A DNA stretch of 64,000 nt from Bromus sterilis (lineage: Eukaryota; Streptophyta; Magnoliopsida; Poales; Poaceae): assembly GCA_950022295.1 (NCBI GenBank), contig OX465600.1:186001-250000 (forward strand), given 5' to 3'. Shown piece by piece: positions 40,167 through 52,700 of the stretch. Position 1 is the first letter of the stretch. Every line of letters starts with the position of its first letter. The translations under genes were made by a program, and so were the position numbers. Under the pieces are notes generated by a model that made no database searches, was not told the DNA's origin, and saw nothing but the letters and a program-made list of their open reading frames with translations.

Positions 40167-41512
40167 GAGCCTTGATTAGATGCATGTTTAGGTCTAGATC
40201 ATATGTGTGATATGAGGCATTGATTTTCTTGTTGCTTCCCTGTCATGTGATTTTTTCTATGCTTGATGGCAAGTTGAGGTTTTGCTACAAGGATTGAGTT
40301 TTCCATCGATCCCTCTATGCTGCTTTCAGTATGCTGGTTGCCTTGATCATGGTCTACATCAGACTCCTTGGATCTCATCTTAATCTCGCAATAGAAGATT
40401 TAACATGGAGGGGCTTGTGGATTTTATGAACTCAAATCCACACGGGGGTCACGCGTTTAACGAAGTTTGGCTTGTGGCATTAGTTGCTGCACGCACCCCG
40501 TATGTTAAACTAGCAACAAAAGAAGTATCGTGTTTTGTTTTTCTAGGGTTTCTCGTTTGCCTTGTAAACCTGCTTAACAACCACGATAAAAGTTGCAACA
40601 ACCCGTGTAGATGGCGATCTAACTTGTTTTTGCAGAGTATGCATGTGATGTGGTATAGCCTTCAAGATTTGCAATGTGTTTGTATGAGATGCTATATGTT
40701 ATGTAATATTTATTCGCGACCTGCGTGTCGTGGTACGGCATGATGACTGGAGTCATATGATTGTCACTTAATTATGGCATGCGTGCCAGAACTGTTTATT
40801 AGCTCGAGGCAAAGCAATAGATGGATGCAAGGTGATGATCTACGATGCGGAGGTGGACCCCGACGCACATGCCGGAAGCCGTGGTGATGTTCCCGGCACC
40901 AAGGACAAAGTTGGTGGACGCGGTGACTTCTACCACGACGGCGTGAAGACTACGAAGACTTCACGAAGCAAAGGGCTATATCATATCACATAATTTTATG
41001 AACTACCTGTGATGTTTATCCCTTTGATGCACCCTTGTTTGATGCGCGGTAGTCGTGTTTTATTAGGGTGATCTCTCACAAAAACAATATCAAGTTGATA
41101 GTGTTCTTCCAACTGTAGCACCGTCTATACTATGTTTCACACCGGAGCAGGTCATGTCACATGGGTGCACACGGTGTGACGCATAAAAGGCGGGTGTGTT
41201 AAAAGAACACACAGCGCATTACACTTGGTTGTCTTGACGGTTTGGATAAAATTTTGCTACCGGAACACGCCCATCGAAAGATGAACAAGAATCACCTTTG
41301 GCGTGATTGGCAAGTTGGCCTACCGGTCCAGTCTAAGTCATCAGTGATGTCACATCAATGGCGGACGATTGGGTCGGATCTTGAATCACTCCATCATCAA
41401 TTACGAGAGATATTGATCTGAGTGGGAGCGCACTAAGTAATTAAATTGATTAATCACAAGTGCAACTTAATTATGAACAAAGTCTTAGTATTTGCATTAT
41501 CGTTGTAGAATA
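40167..41512 (+). other. Copia untranslated leader
   Basis: About 1.35 kb between primer site and the first gag-like codon. I see no conserved protein domain. An open frame at 40405-40743 has no recognisable similarity and is probably chance. BARE-type elements are known for long leaders. Confidence 0.6.
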
Positions 41513-44500
41513 ATGGCTCGCGTTACCACCTTCCCAATTGATTTTGATTAACTGTATTATCTGGTAAAAACTTTACGATTGGTACCGTATTGTGAGGACT
41601 ATCCACAATAGTGTCGAGAAGGAGCTTGTCCTATCGCAAAAATTTTATGCTCTCCTGCTGATGCTATGGATGATGTGACTTATGTCCATAATCCAAAATG
41701 CTAGAATTCCACGACAGCTAAGTGCATTGTCTTCACCACCATGAAACCCGAACTTCGAAAAGTTTGGGATAGTTATGTTATATTCATGGAACTGAAAAAT
41801 AAGTTTTCAGTAGTAAGACAATTAATGTTGGATATAAGATATCTAGTACAATGTATGATTGTAAGCATTAGTGAAAATATTCATTGTGCTCTAAACAAAA
41901 CTGATAAGTGTGGGATCCAGAAGAACAATGATCATATGATGATGAGGATTAAGGGAAAGGAAGTTCCATAGGGTGTTAGTAAGACTTACACGCCGGAAAA
42001 TCCATGGAATGCGCCACCCTTGATCATGTGTGATCTTCTGTGAGTAGGAGTGACATTGGAAATAGAACTATGATACGGAAAAAGGCAAAACGAAAGAAGA
42101 CTGGAATAACCAGCTCATAAATGAAAGTCATATGAAGTTATAGATTAATTCATTGCTGGTCAAAAGATGTAATTCTTGGGAAATCATGATTAAGCAGTTA
42201 TTTGTGGATTCTGTATATTGTGATTAAACTGTTGATCACCAGAATATCACATCGATTGCATATTGTTGCAACTCGATGCAAGAAATACTATGGCCTTTAT
42301 GACTAGCTAATGATGAGTTTTGACACGCTCGGGAACACGGTAAAATGTTTACTATACCGTGTGTTGACTCTATGATTATCTTCATAATTCATTTTAGAGT
42401 TGAGTAAATTGTTACTACACTTTAGCCTTGTTGCAAAACATCATTTTGAATCATGTTTGTTGCAAGAGAGTTGTTCAATGCTATGAATAACGTAAAGGCC
42501 ATACTTCCATTATGAATAGGTTGTATGTTATGAATCTTGATAATAATGCTAAACATCCATAACACTGACGCTAAACGTCGCAAGACTGACAGAAATACCA
42601 CATAGATGTGGCACTGTCGTTTATCACAAGTGACATAACATGCATGAGGAATTTCCATAAGTGATGGACTTTCGAGTCATATGATTAGGAATCACTTGAC
42701 GCTTGTGATCTTTGTCTCGAAGTAATGTGACTAAAACACCGTTGATAGGCCATACATGAACGGGCAACTAAACCATTGGTAATCATACATGATGATGTGT
42801 GTAGTCCAATAAGTGTAGTTGTGTGCAGTGGATTCCCTATCTTCACTCATGAGTTGAAGTAGATATGTGGATATCTGTTCAATAAAGACATACGTCTGAA
42901 ATCTTTGAAATGTTTAAGGAATTTTAGAGTGAAATAGAAATTCATTGTAACAAGAAAATAAAGCTTCTGCAAATTAGATTGTAGAAAGTAATATTTGAGT
43001 TACAAGTTTAGCGAACGTCTGATGAGTTGTGAAGAAGTGTCATAACTTGCGTCTCCCGGAACACCACTATGAGTAAAGTGTTCGAGAGATGTAATCGAGC
43101 CATGTATGACGCGGTAAGATCAAATATGACGTTTATCAATTTGCCATTATACTTATTAAAGTTATGCGTTAGTGACTACGGCTTTTACACTGAAAAGAAC
43201 ATCATCAAATCTGTTGAAATGACACCATATTAGATGTGGTATGGACTGTTAAAACCATGTTGTCTTTTCTTAAAATTTGGGTATATGAGGCATATGTTTG
43301 ACATACTCAAAACCCCAAATCAGATAAGTGCTACTTTGTTAAGGTTATGCAAAAAGTTTTGGTATTCCTCTATCACTACACAAAAGCAAAATTGTTTGCT
43401 GTTAAGAACAATGTGTTTTGAAGAAAAATAGTTTCTTACAAAAGAGTGAGTGGGAGGACAGTGCAACTTGTCAAATATTGTTGAATCTTCAGAGGAGTGC
43501 GCAGCTGAACCACACAGGTTAGACAAAACTTGTACAAACATTCATGATATGTAAAACAAGATATTGTTGTTCGACAATGATAAACCTGTGATATACAAAG
43601 AAGCGTTGATGGGCCCTGACTCCGGGATTTGGCTAAATGCCAAATAATCAGAGATAGTATCCATGGAAGTAAGTCAAGTTTTGAACTTGGTAGACCCTCC
43701 GAAAGACTAAAAGTCTGAAGAGTATATATATGTGGATCTATAATTGATTCGGATGAAATTGTTTTATCCATAAAGCTCAACTCGTTGGAAAATTGTTTTC
43801 TAGCAAGTTCAAAGGTTGACTACGGCGAAATAGTGTCGACCATAGAAATGCTTTAGTCAGTTCGGGTTATACTAGCAATTACTACATATCTCATTTATAG
43901 GATATGGTAGAATGAACGTCAAAACAAAGTTCCTACATGGAAATATAACAAAGGACGTATACGTGATACGACCGGAATGTTTTGTCGATTCAAAGGATAC
44001 TAAAATAGATGCAAGCCTTGGATATCCAGTGATGGACTGGAGCTAGCATAATGGAGTTGGAATTTTCGTTGTGATGAAATTTCCAAAAGAGTTTGTTTTC
44101 ATCAGGAATAACGAAGATGCTTGAATATTCAAGAAAGTAAGTGGGAGCTGAATAATATTTCTAAAACCTTATGTAGATGACATATTGTTGATTAGAAATG
44201 ATATAAATTTCTTGACACGAATAAGGACTTCATTGGAAATAATTTTCAGTTGAAGAACTTGGGCTGATATAGCATTAGTATTGAGCATAGTGATCTATGA
44301 AGATAGTAAGTGCCTGATCATGCTAAAGCCAACACTACATATTGACATGATACTAAAGTAGTTTAGTATGAAATGCCAAGAAACATGTTCTTGCCGAAGT
44401 CGTGGTGAAAAGTTGTTTGCAGAAATCGGTGTTGATGAACACAGATAAGCAAAAACACGTGAATTGAATTCCACTCACCCGTGTGTTTGGATTAATCATG

Positions 44501-44990
44501 TACACCATAATATGTAAAACGACCAGATATGTCCAGTGTTTCAAAAGGTTATGAGCAAGATACCAAAGTGATCAATATGTTGATCCTTGGACAAACAGTG
44601 AAAAGTTAAACTTATGATAGATAAGATATGTTTCTCAGAAAATGGAGATAATGAAGAGCTCGTTGTAACAAGTTACACCAGCTGAATTTTGATGTAAACA
44701 GTTACACCAATTCAGTCTTCATACTTACTCCGATCGATTTTCGATTTTAATTGGGATTATGTGTTTCACACATAAGGGTGGCACAATATGAAGGAACTGT
44801 GTTAAAGTTAGATACTGTGGCGAATTCTATAACAGAGGCTAAGTATATTGTTGCTTAAAGAAGTAACAAGGGAGGGTATTTTGAATCATCAGTTCATTTA
44901 TGAACATGGTATGGTTTCCTAGATGCTTGAAGCTCATGGAACATTGATGAATGATTTCATGACTTATTCTAAAGAACCAAGGTCCTACCA
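41513..44990 (+). pseudogene. Decayed Copia gag-pol polyprotein
   Basis: Fragments of every domain can be read in the expected order, but they change frame and contain many stops. A gag-like start lies at 41513, and gag helix residues (MKPELRKVW) at 41741. A broken CCHC zinc knuckle at 42029-42071 shows Cys, Cys and HWK, with stops and a frame change. The GAG-pre-integrase WHCRL is at 42609-42623, followed by a cysteine-containing segment near 42700. The integrase C-terminal part (SKSVE near 43210; KSDKCYFV at 43317-43340) precedes the reverse transcriptase motif VKTKFLHGN at 43918-43944 and its catalytic YVDD at 44170-44181 (same frame). An RNase H-like EAKYIVA is at 44835-44855. The protease was not located. 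Both LTRs are far better preserved than this reading frame. The product cannot be made; the limits are approximate. Confidence 0.85.
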
Positions 44991-45194
44991 AATGATTCAA
45001 ACATATACAAAGCTAAACTGATAAAATTAGTGAATTTTATGATAGCGTGAAAACGCGAAGATATGCAAGATACAAACGGGCCTGAAACGTCAGATCCGAA
45101 GATGAGGTCTATACCACAAATGAGGCATTTATTACACCGGTATGCCATAGGTGTAAAGTGCTCAAGCACTGACAATATTATTGACTCTAGTGCA

Positions 45195-45204
45195 AGTGGG
45201 AGAC
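45195..45204 (+). other. Polypurine tract of the Copia element
   Basis: AGTGGGAGAC lies immediately before the right LTR, the usual position of the plus-strand primer. The same ten bases precede the left LTR at 38001-38010, which is abnormal. Confidence 0.8.
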
Positions 45205-46555
45205 TATTGGAAATATGCCCTAGAGGCAATAATAAAATGTTATTATATATATATTTCCACGTTCGTAATTAATGTTTATATTTTTGTGCTATAATTTCAA
45301 TGACCCTGACTGTGATATTCAGAAGAAAACTCATTTGCATGTGTGGAAATGTAAACACCAAGAGTTCCTGGTTTAGCCTCTAAGACCAGCTCATGTGCTA
45401 ACTGATGATTACGTTTTCTTAATCATGGACATTGTTCTTGTAACAAGGATGTCAGTAGCAATGGGAACATATTGTTAGCAGAACAATGATGTTGAACCGA
45501 CCCCAGTATTGAATGATATACTTAGAGATCACATCGTAACTACGTTATAAGTCATATCATGAAATGTTATCATATACGTAATTCCTTAGACCATGAGAGT
45601 ATCGAGTTGCTTCACACAGGAAGACATGCTTTGGTTCTTAGATGAATCCTCCCGTAAATGGGAAGTAGTAAAATAAGTTCTGGGTATGTCAGATGGTGTG
45701 GCTAGTGACTGTGATAGTTCAAGAATGGGATTTGCTCCTTCACGATGAAGAAGATATTCACTTCGGGCCCACTCGGTATGACGGTATCCATTATAGTCTG
45801 GCCAGACGCATTGTGATTCAGTCACGGTGATACCGGAATACGATAACGAGAAAATGGACGAACTAGCAAAGAGGATAACGAGTGGCTTGTGTTCAAGAAG
45901 TTGTTACACATGGGTGCCAAACTTCTCTCCTCTGACTTTGTCTTATATCGCGAAGCAAAGGGAATGGTACATGACTAAACATAATGGTTCACTCGAAGTT
46001 TCTTCGTGTATGTGCGGGAGTCAACATGGGTGTCCATGGCTCCGCTGTTGATTATTGGCTATTGACAAAAGGCTGTTGACCTATGTCCGGAAGATGTTCT
46101 GAGTCATGTCCGCATTATACCGAACCTATTGGGTCACACACTTAACGAGCAGTAGTCTGTTAGAATACTAGTATGGTAGAAGGTTTAGTGGAAGCAAAGC
46201 AGAATAGTTCATACGGGTACCGGAAGTAGTTCCGGAGATTTATGGAATTGTTCATAAGGGCACCAGAAGTAGTTCTGGGTATTTAAGGTTATGTCTGGAT
46301 CACTCTGGAGTAGTCCCAGGTGGTTCCAGAACATATGAGAATGGTACTGGGGAAGTCCTGGATCAACCGGAATAGTTTCCGGATAATCGCTGGGCGTCCC
46401 GACAACCTTCGCGGTCATCGGGTAGCTTAAACTGTAACTCGGATGGTCTTGGAAACTATCCGGATGGCTCCGGAACGTCCGAGAACGGTCTCGGAAGGTC
46501 CTGGAAGTGCTCCAGAAGTGTCCGGAATGTCCCGAAACGGTCCCGGTATGTCCCG

Positions 46556-46603
46556 GAAGGTCCTGGAAGCTTCTAGAAGGTCATGGAAGGTTCCGGAAGG
46601 TTC
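46556..46603. promoter_or_regulatory. Heat-shock-element-like array, right LTR
   Basis: Same phased modules as in the left LTR, unchanged by eye: GAA at 46556, 46566, 46576, 46586 and 46596; TTC at 46571, 46591 and 46601; near-matches at 46561 and 46581. A promoter here would read rightwards out of the element into satellite block B. Confidence 0.6.
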
Positions 46604-46841
46604 CGGGCAGTACCACCCACTCCCCTGCGCCCCTGGCCTTGGGGGGCAAGCCACCTAGGCTGCCCTGGCCGGCCAAAGGGGTGGGGGCGCACCAAGGGGA
46701 AGGAAACCCCCTCCAGGTGGGAATACCAAAACCCATTATGGCAGGTTTCCGGTGGGAAGGTGTGGGAAGGTTTGGAAGGCTTGGGAGTCCAAGTTGGACT
46801 CCCAATCCTCCTTGGGCTGCGCCCCAGACCTCCTGGCCACC

Positions 46842-46849
46842 TATATAAG
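46842..46849 (+). promoter_or_regulatory. TATA box of right Copia LTR
   Basis: TATATAAG, identical to 39648-39655. Transcripts starting just downstream would run through the rest of the LTR and into the satellite at 47346. Confidence 0.6.
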
Positions 46850-49442
46850 GTGAGCCAAGGGGAGGGGGAGAGACACACAATCAATCCCCAAGGCCTATGT
46901 GCCACCCTCCCTCCTCTAAACCCCGTTGCTCCACTTTTAGACCCCGGTTTAGACGCTGTTCTAGATCGGAATCCGTTAGGGTTTTCTCCCTCTAGTTTTC
47001 TCGGTGGCGTTCATCTCTGGATGGCGGAGCGCTGCTGGATTGCTGCTACGGGATGTGTGGATACTAATGGAGGGGTCGTACCTTCGACCCTTCTTCGAGG
47101 AGCTTGTTCATGGGACTTGTCCGTGGGACTAGATCGCGGGACTTGTTCGTGGGATTGATCGAGGGACTGTTCGTGGGAGAACTTGCGAGATCTACTTCCA
47201 CTATGTCCCCGAGCTTCACCAACTCTACTTCCGCTACATCGGTTGGTGAGCCATGACCTAAAACCTTGTACGCAATCTTCTTGGATGATCTTGGGTTCTT
47301 GATTCGTAGGCCGAAAATTTTTGTTTTCTACTACGTTTCCCAACAGCATTTACGTGCTGGTCATCAACTCTCGCAATTTTGGCCGATTCTGGCCTGTTTC
47401 ATGGGCTATTATTCACAGTTACATGGGCTATTAATCACCGTTTTGGGTCCCCGGGGCGATTTCCACCATTGACGAACCCAGGGTGCATTTACGTGCCGGT
47501 CATCAACATTCACAGTTTTTTCCGATTCTGGCCTGTTTCATGGGCAATTAATCACTGTTTTGGGTCTCCAGACTGATTTCCACCATTGTCGAACCCCAGG
47601 GTTCATTTACGTGTCGGTCATCAACACTCGCAGTTTTGGCCGATTCTGGAATGTTTAATGGGCTATTAGTCACAGTTACATGGGCTATTAATCACCGTTT
47701 TGGGTCCTCGGAGTGATTTCCACCATTGACGAACACCAGGGTGCATTTACGCGGTCATCAACACTCGCAGTTTTTGCCGATTCTGGCATGTTTCATGGGC
47801 TATTAATCACAGTTACATGGGCTATTAATCACCGTTTTGGGTCCCCGGAGTGATTTCCACCATTGACGAACCCCATGGTGCATTTACATGCCGGTCATCA
47901 ACACTCCCAGTTTTTGCCGATTCCTGCCTGTTTCATGGGCTATTAATCATAGTTACATGGGCTGTTAATCACCATTTTGGGTCCCCGGAGTGATTTCCAC
48001 CATTGACGAACCCGAGGGTGCATTTACGTGCCGGACATCAACACTCACAGTTTTTGCCGATTCTGGCCCATTTCATGGGCTATTAATCACAGTTACATGG
48101 GCTATTAATCACTGTTTTGGGTCCCCGGAGTGATTTCCACCATTGAAGAACCCCATGGTGCATTTACGTGACGCTCATCAACACTCGCAGTTTTGGCCGA
48201 TTATGGCATGTTTCATGGGCTATTAGTCACAGTTACATGGGTTATTAATAACCGTTTTGGGTCCCCGGAGTGATTTCCACCATTGACGAACCCCAGGGTG
48301 CATTTACGTGCCGGTCATCAACTCTCGCAGTTTTGGCCGATTCTGGCCTGTTTAATGGCCTATTATTCACAGTTACATGGGCTATTAATCACCGTTTTGG
48401 GTCCCCGGAGTGATTTCCACCATTGACGAACACCAGGGTGCATTTACGCGGTCATCAACACTCGCAGTTTTTGCCGATTCTGGCATGTTTCATGGGCTAT
48501 TAATCACAGTTACATGGGCTATTAATCACCGTTTTGGGTCCCCGGGGCGATTTCCACCATTGACGAACCCCAGGGTGCATTTACGTGTCGGTCATCAACA
48601 CTCGCAGTTTTGGCCGATTCTGGCCTGTTCCATGGGCTATTAATCATAGTTACATAGGCTATTAATCACCGTTTTGGGTCCCCGGAGTGATTTCCACCAT
48701 GGACGAACCCCAAGGTGCATTTACGTGTCGGTCATCAACACTCCCAGTTTTGGCCGATTCTGGCCTGTTTCATGGGCTATTAATCACAGTTACATGGGCT
48801 ATTAATCAACGTTTTGGGTCCCCGGAGTGATTTCCACCATTGACGAACCCCAGGGTGCATTTACATGCCGGTCATCAACACTCCCAGTTTTGGCCGATTC
48901 TGGCCTGTTTCATGGGCTATTAATCACAGTTACATGGGCTATTAATCAACGTTTTGGGTCCCTGGAGTGATTTCCACCATTGACGAACCCCAGGGTGCAT
49001 TTACGTGCCGGTCATCAACACTCGCAGTTTTGGCTGATTCTGGCCTGTTTCATGGGCTATTAATCACAGTTACATGGGCTATTAATCACCGTTTTGGGTC
49101 CCCGGAGTGATTTCCACCATTGACGAACCCCAGGGTGCATTTACGTGCCGGTCATCAACTCTCGCAATTTTTGCCGATTCTGGCCTGTTTCATGGGCTAT
49201 TAATCACAGTTACATGGGCTATTAATCAACGTTTTGGGTCCCCGGAGTGATTTCCACCATTGACGAACCCCAGGGTGCATTTACATGCCGGTCATCAACA
49301 CTCCCAGTTTTGGCCGATTCTGGCCTGTTTCATGGGCTATTAATCACAGTTACATGGGCTATTAATCAACGTTTTGGGTCCCTGGAGTGATTTCCACCAT
49401 TGACGAACCCCAAGGTGCATTTACGTGCCGGTCATCAACACT

Positions 49443-49476
49443 CGCAGTTTTGGGTCCCCGGAGCGATTTCATGGGC
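49443..49476 (+). repeat. Chimeric mini-unit junction, copy 2
   Basis: Same compressed unit as 36981-37014, followed by the same TTTTGTGTCCCCAAAGTG unit with the rare CACCAGTGACGAACC variant, so the two segments are copies of one HOR. Confidence 0.8.
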
Positions 49477-49744
49477 TATTAATCACAGTTACATGGGCTA
49501 TTAATCACCGTTTTGTGTCCCCAAAGTGATTTCCACCAGTGACGAACCGAAGGGTGCATTTACGTGTCGGTCATCAACATTCGCAGTTTTGGCTTATTCT
49601 GCCTGTTTCATGGGCTATTAATCACCGTTTTGTGTCCCCGGAGTGATTTCCACCATTGACGAACCCCATGGTGCATTTACGTGACGCTCATCAACACTCG
49701 CAGTTTTGGCCGATTATGGCCTGTTTCATGGGATATTAGTCACA

Positions 49745-49749
49745 GTTAC
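49745..49749. repeat. Target site duplication, left (GTTAC)
   Basis: GTTAC directly precedes the LTR start TGTAACAG and is repeated directly after the LTR end at 53897. Removing the LTR and one copy restores a normal satellite unit (CACAGTTACATGGG). Confidence 0.92.
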
Positions 49750-52700
49750 TGTAACAGCCCAGATTTCACAAAAATTAAAAAAAAATTGTTTTCGGTGTGA
49801 ATTGACTGATTGCCTGATTTGTTTGCGGTGTTTGCATCCCCGATTTATCGATCGGCGATATTTTTCCCCCTCTTATCTCGTATCGGACGGAGACCGACCC
49901 TTGCCACCCTGACACTCGACCTTTGCGACACCGGGTTCGCCCGAGCACCGTCGCAAACGGCACAAGTCCAGCCATCGCCACCGGAACGAAAAACCCCGTT
50001 TAATAATTAAACGGGATATTTTTATGGGGCGCCGAAAAATTTTGTCGGAATGTCACCGCAGTGAGGTATGATCGAAGAGCTCGACGCGCTGAGCGCGTGG
50101 TTCGAGATTTCGTCGGAATCGGAGTCCGTATGCACCTTCGGCGGTCACGAACGCGATCACCGGACACGCGAGAGGGGTACCCAGGGCGTTTGCGTCAACT
50201 GGCCAGCCAACCAGCCCTATATAAAGACCACTAGCCTCCCACACCCAATTAGGGTTTCCCCCTCTGGAAATTGGCAGCCACCCCCTCCACTTTGCCCAAA
50301 TTAGCCCCCAAACCCCCAGATCTCGAAAACCCTAGCCCCATCAGATCCAGACCGTCAGATCTGGGATCTGACGGCCCAGATCTGGCCATCCCTTCCCCCT
50401 ACCGCAGCACAGAGCAACTCCGGGCCCCGCCGGGCCCGAGATTCGCCGTCCCCGCCGACGTGGGCCCGCTTAGGCCCGGATTCCGCGCCGCCAGCCCATG
50501 GGAGCTCCTCCCGTGGAGGTTCGCCGCCGCCATCTCGCTCTGGCGAGCCGCGCGCCCCCGCCTGGTTCCTCTCCTCCTCTCCTCCCCCTGCTCTGCTCCT
50601 CTCCCTCTCCCTAACCTCCTCCCTCCTCCTCTCCAAGATCTGAAGCTGCCTCCGCCCGCCATTAGAGCTGCCCGAGCTCGGAACCGCCGCCATGGGAGGC
50701 CGGCCGTGAGCTCGCCCTCGCGCTCTCTGCCCCAGCCTGCGTGGCCCCGGCGACCCCCCTCGTCGCGCCGCCCTTGGATCCCGGCGCCCCCCGCCTCCGA
50801 AGGCCGCTCCTCGTCGCCGGCGTCAACCACCGCCGCCGCCGTGGCCGTGCGGGGACGGGAGGACCCCCGCAGCCAACCGCCCAGGCTGGGCCGGCCTCCA
50901 ACCGCACGTGGGCCCGCGGCCCACCAGCGAGCCCAGCGGCCCCAGTGGCCCAGATCCAGCAGCCACATGGGCTCAGCCCACTGGTTGAGGCCCAGGCCAC
51001 CCCTTTTTTCTTTTTATTTTTATTTATGCCTCTGTTATTTTTTTTCCTAGAAGTGGAATTTTTCTAAGTGTTGGAATATTGTGCTGCTGATGCTGTTTTG
51101 CACTGCGAATTCCCGTTAAACCGTAGCTCCGATGACGTTGCCCCCAAAACGAAAGTAGCTCAGAATTGCGTGTACTTTAATTCATCTTTTGTGAGCATTT
51201 GCATTTGAGCTCATCTTGATTGTGTAATTGTGTGCTGAACAGGGCATCAGGCCGTTAATTGCTTTAAATTCCTGTTAGATGCTGTTGTTATTATTTTGTT
51301 GCAACTTTGCATGATGATTGTAACAAATCCATGAGGCCTATTGCATTGATTCCTTTTGCGTTGCGTTAAGCAATGTTTCTTCAGTTTCATGCATTCACAT
51401 GCCATAATTGCCTGCTGCATCATAATTATATTTTGCTCCAAAGTAGCTATCATGATGTTATTGTGCTGCTATTGCTGAAACTGTTATTTTGTTGCAACTT
51501 CGGATGACGATTGCTTCGCAACCGTTCATCGTAATTGATTGATTCCAGTTGCATATTGTTAAGCATGATGTCTACTTTTATCCCATGTACTGCTATGTCA
51601 TGTTGCTGCACTTTTGCCTATAGATTTACCCATGTTTTTACAGCATGAGTGCATTACTTGCTTTGCTTGTATCTTTTTAACCGTAACTCCGTTTGGGGTG
51701 TTCTTTATATGTAACTTGATTAGTTTTTCGTGTTCTTTGTGTTTATGCTATTGTTTGCTGTTGTTAACCAAGATAAAATATGGTTTAGGACAGAACAGTA
51801 CCAAATCTTTTAATCATCGTGCGGCACTTAGTGCTATGCCATGTTTAGATTGTGCCTCACTTAAATTGTCTAGCATAGACAATTTACTTTGTGCTTCACC
51901 TATTGACATGTTTGTGTGCTATGCCATGCTTGCTTGAGTTGCCATGTTAATAACCGTTGTTTGGTCACCTGTAGCTAAACAACTTGAACCACCGTAAACG
52001 TGCGGTATCGTTGTGTGTGACGAGTACTCCACTTAAATCGTTAGTAACCGCTCTCGACGGTAGGTGCGATGTCTCGTGTTACTTCTTGTTGATGCTTGCT
52101 CGTGTTTGCTTCGTAGTAATAGTGGTGCACCGTTGATTGCTTTCCAGTGTTTACTTCTTGTGTGCTCCCGCGGGTACCTCTCGGAGACGATGCGAGCTTG
52201 CGATCAACTACACCTTCGGAACCCGACTGATCAACAGGCAAGGACTTGCATTACTTATGATCCATTCTATTTCAACCAGCGGTTTGCATGCTAGAATAGG
52301 TTAGGCGATGTTTGATCCTACCACATGTTTACAGCCTTTTTCAAACCGATACAGCCATGTCCCCTCCCAGCAAACCTTGTACTGCTATGTTACTTTTGCT
52401 CGTTGCTCAGCCCCTGTCTAGTATGCATGCTTAGGATGCTACGATGTTACCCTGTTACTCTTTGGGTTGGGATATCACCTGATTATTATATTATTGTTGA
52501 TGATATGATTATTATTATAATGTTGACTATATTCGACGAAGGATGGAAGGTCTAGGCTATCCCGCCCCGACGCTTTGTTCCATTCGAGTCACCTAGGATC
52601 CGAGTTCCGGGTATTGGTTTTAAGACTGAGCGTGACTAACCGCGTGTGGGATTTTATGGGGTCCCCTTCTCTTACCTACCTAGCTTCAAACATTTCTAGT

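Larger units (their letters stand above)
37841..47345 (+). mobile_element. Copia LTR retroelement (Angela/BARE-like), with extra 3' fragment at left
   Basis: The order is: 170 bp of 3' internal DNA, a 2142-bp LTR, a 5052-bp internal region with primer site and decayed gag-pol, a polypurine tract, and a 2141-bp LTR. The LTR start (TGTTGGAAATATGCCCTAG) and end (CCCAACA), the Met-tRNA-type primer site and the domain order gag, integrase, RT, RNase H identify Copia. The family resemblance to Angela/BARE-1/WIS is from memory. LTR to LTR the element is 9335 bp, near the size of BARE-1. No target duplication is visible: the satellite stops at GGAGTGATTT on the left and resumes at GCATTTACG on the right, as if about 23 bp of a unit were missing or two different units were joined. 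The intact element cannot encode its own proteins. Confidence 0.9.
45205..47345 (+). repeat. Copia LTR, right copy (2141 bp)
   Basis: Direct repeat of 38011-40152. The first dinucleotide is TA instead of TG, a mutation that would impair a new round of integration if copied. It ends CCCAACA, directly against satellite starting GCATTTACGTG. Confidence 0.95.
47346..49749 (+). repeat. Satellite block B, part 2
   Basis: About 17 units in the same orientation as part 1. The segment 48150-49620 matches 36240-37140 left of the Copia element through shared rare variants (GGTTATTAATAACCG, TGGCCTATTATTCAC, CATAGGCTATTAATC), with extra units inserted. It contains the second chimeric mini-unit at 49443-49476. 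Confidence 0.95.

Noticed and set aside
40405..40743. 112-codon frame in the Copia leader as a possible gene
   Set aside because: No similarity to gag or any family I recognise, and it sits in the long untranslated leader upstream of the real gag remnant.
50271..51050. 259-codon open frame in the GC-rich part of the solo LTR
   Set aside because: It begins with TTG rather than ATG, is Pro/Arg/Ala-rich low complexity, overlaps equally long frames on the other strand, and lies inside an LTR. High GC alone explains the lack of stops.
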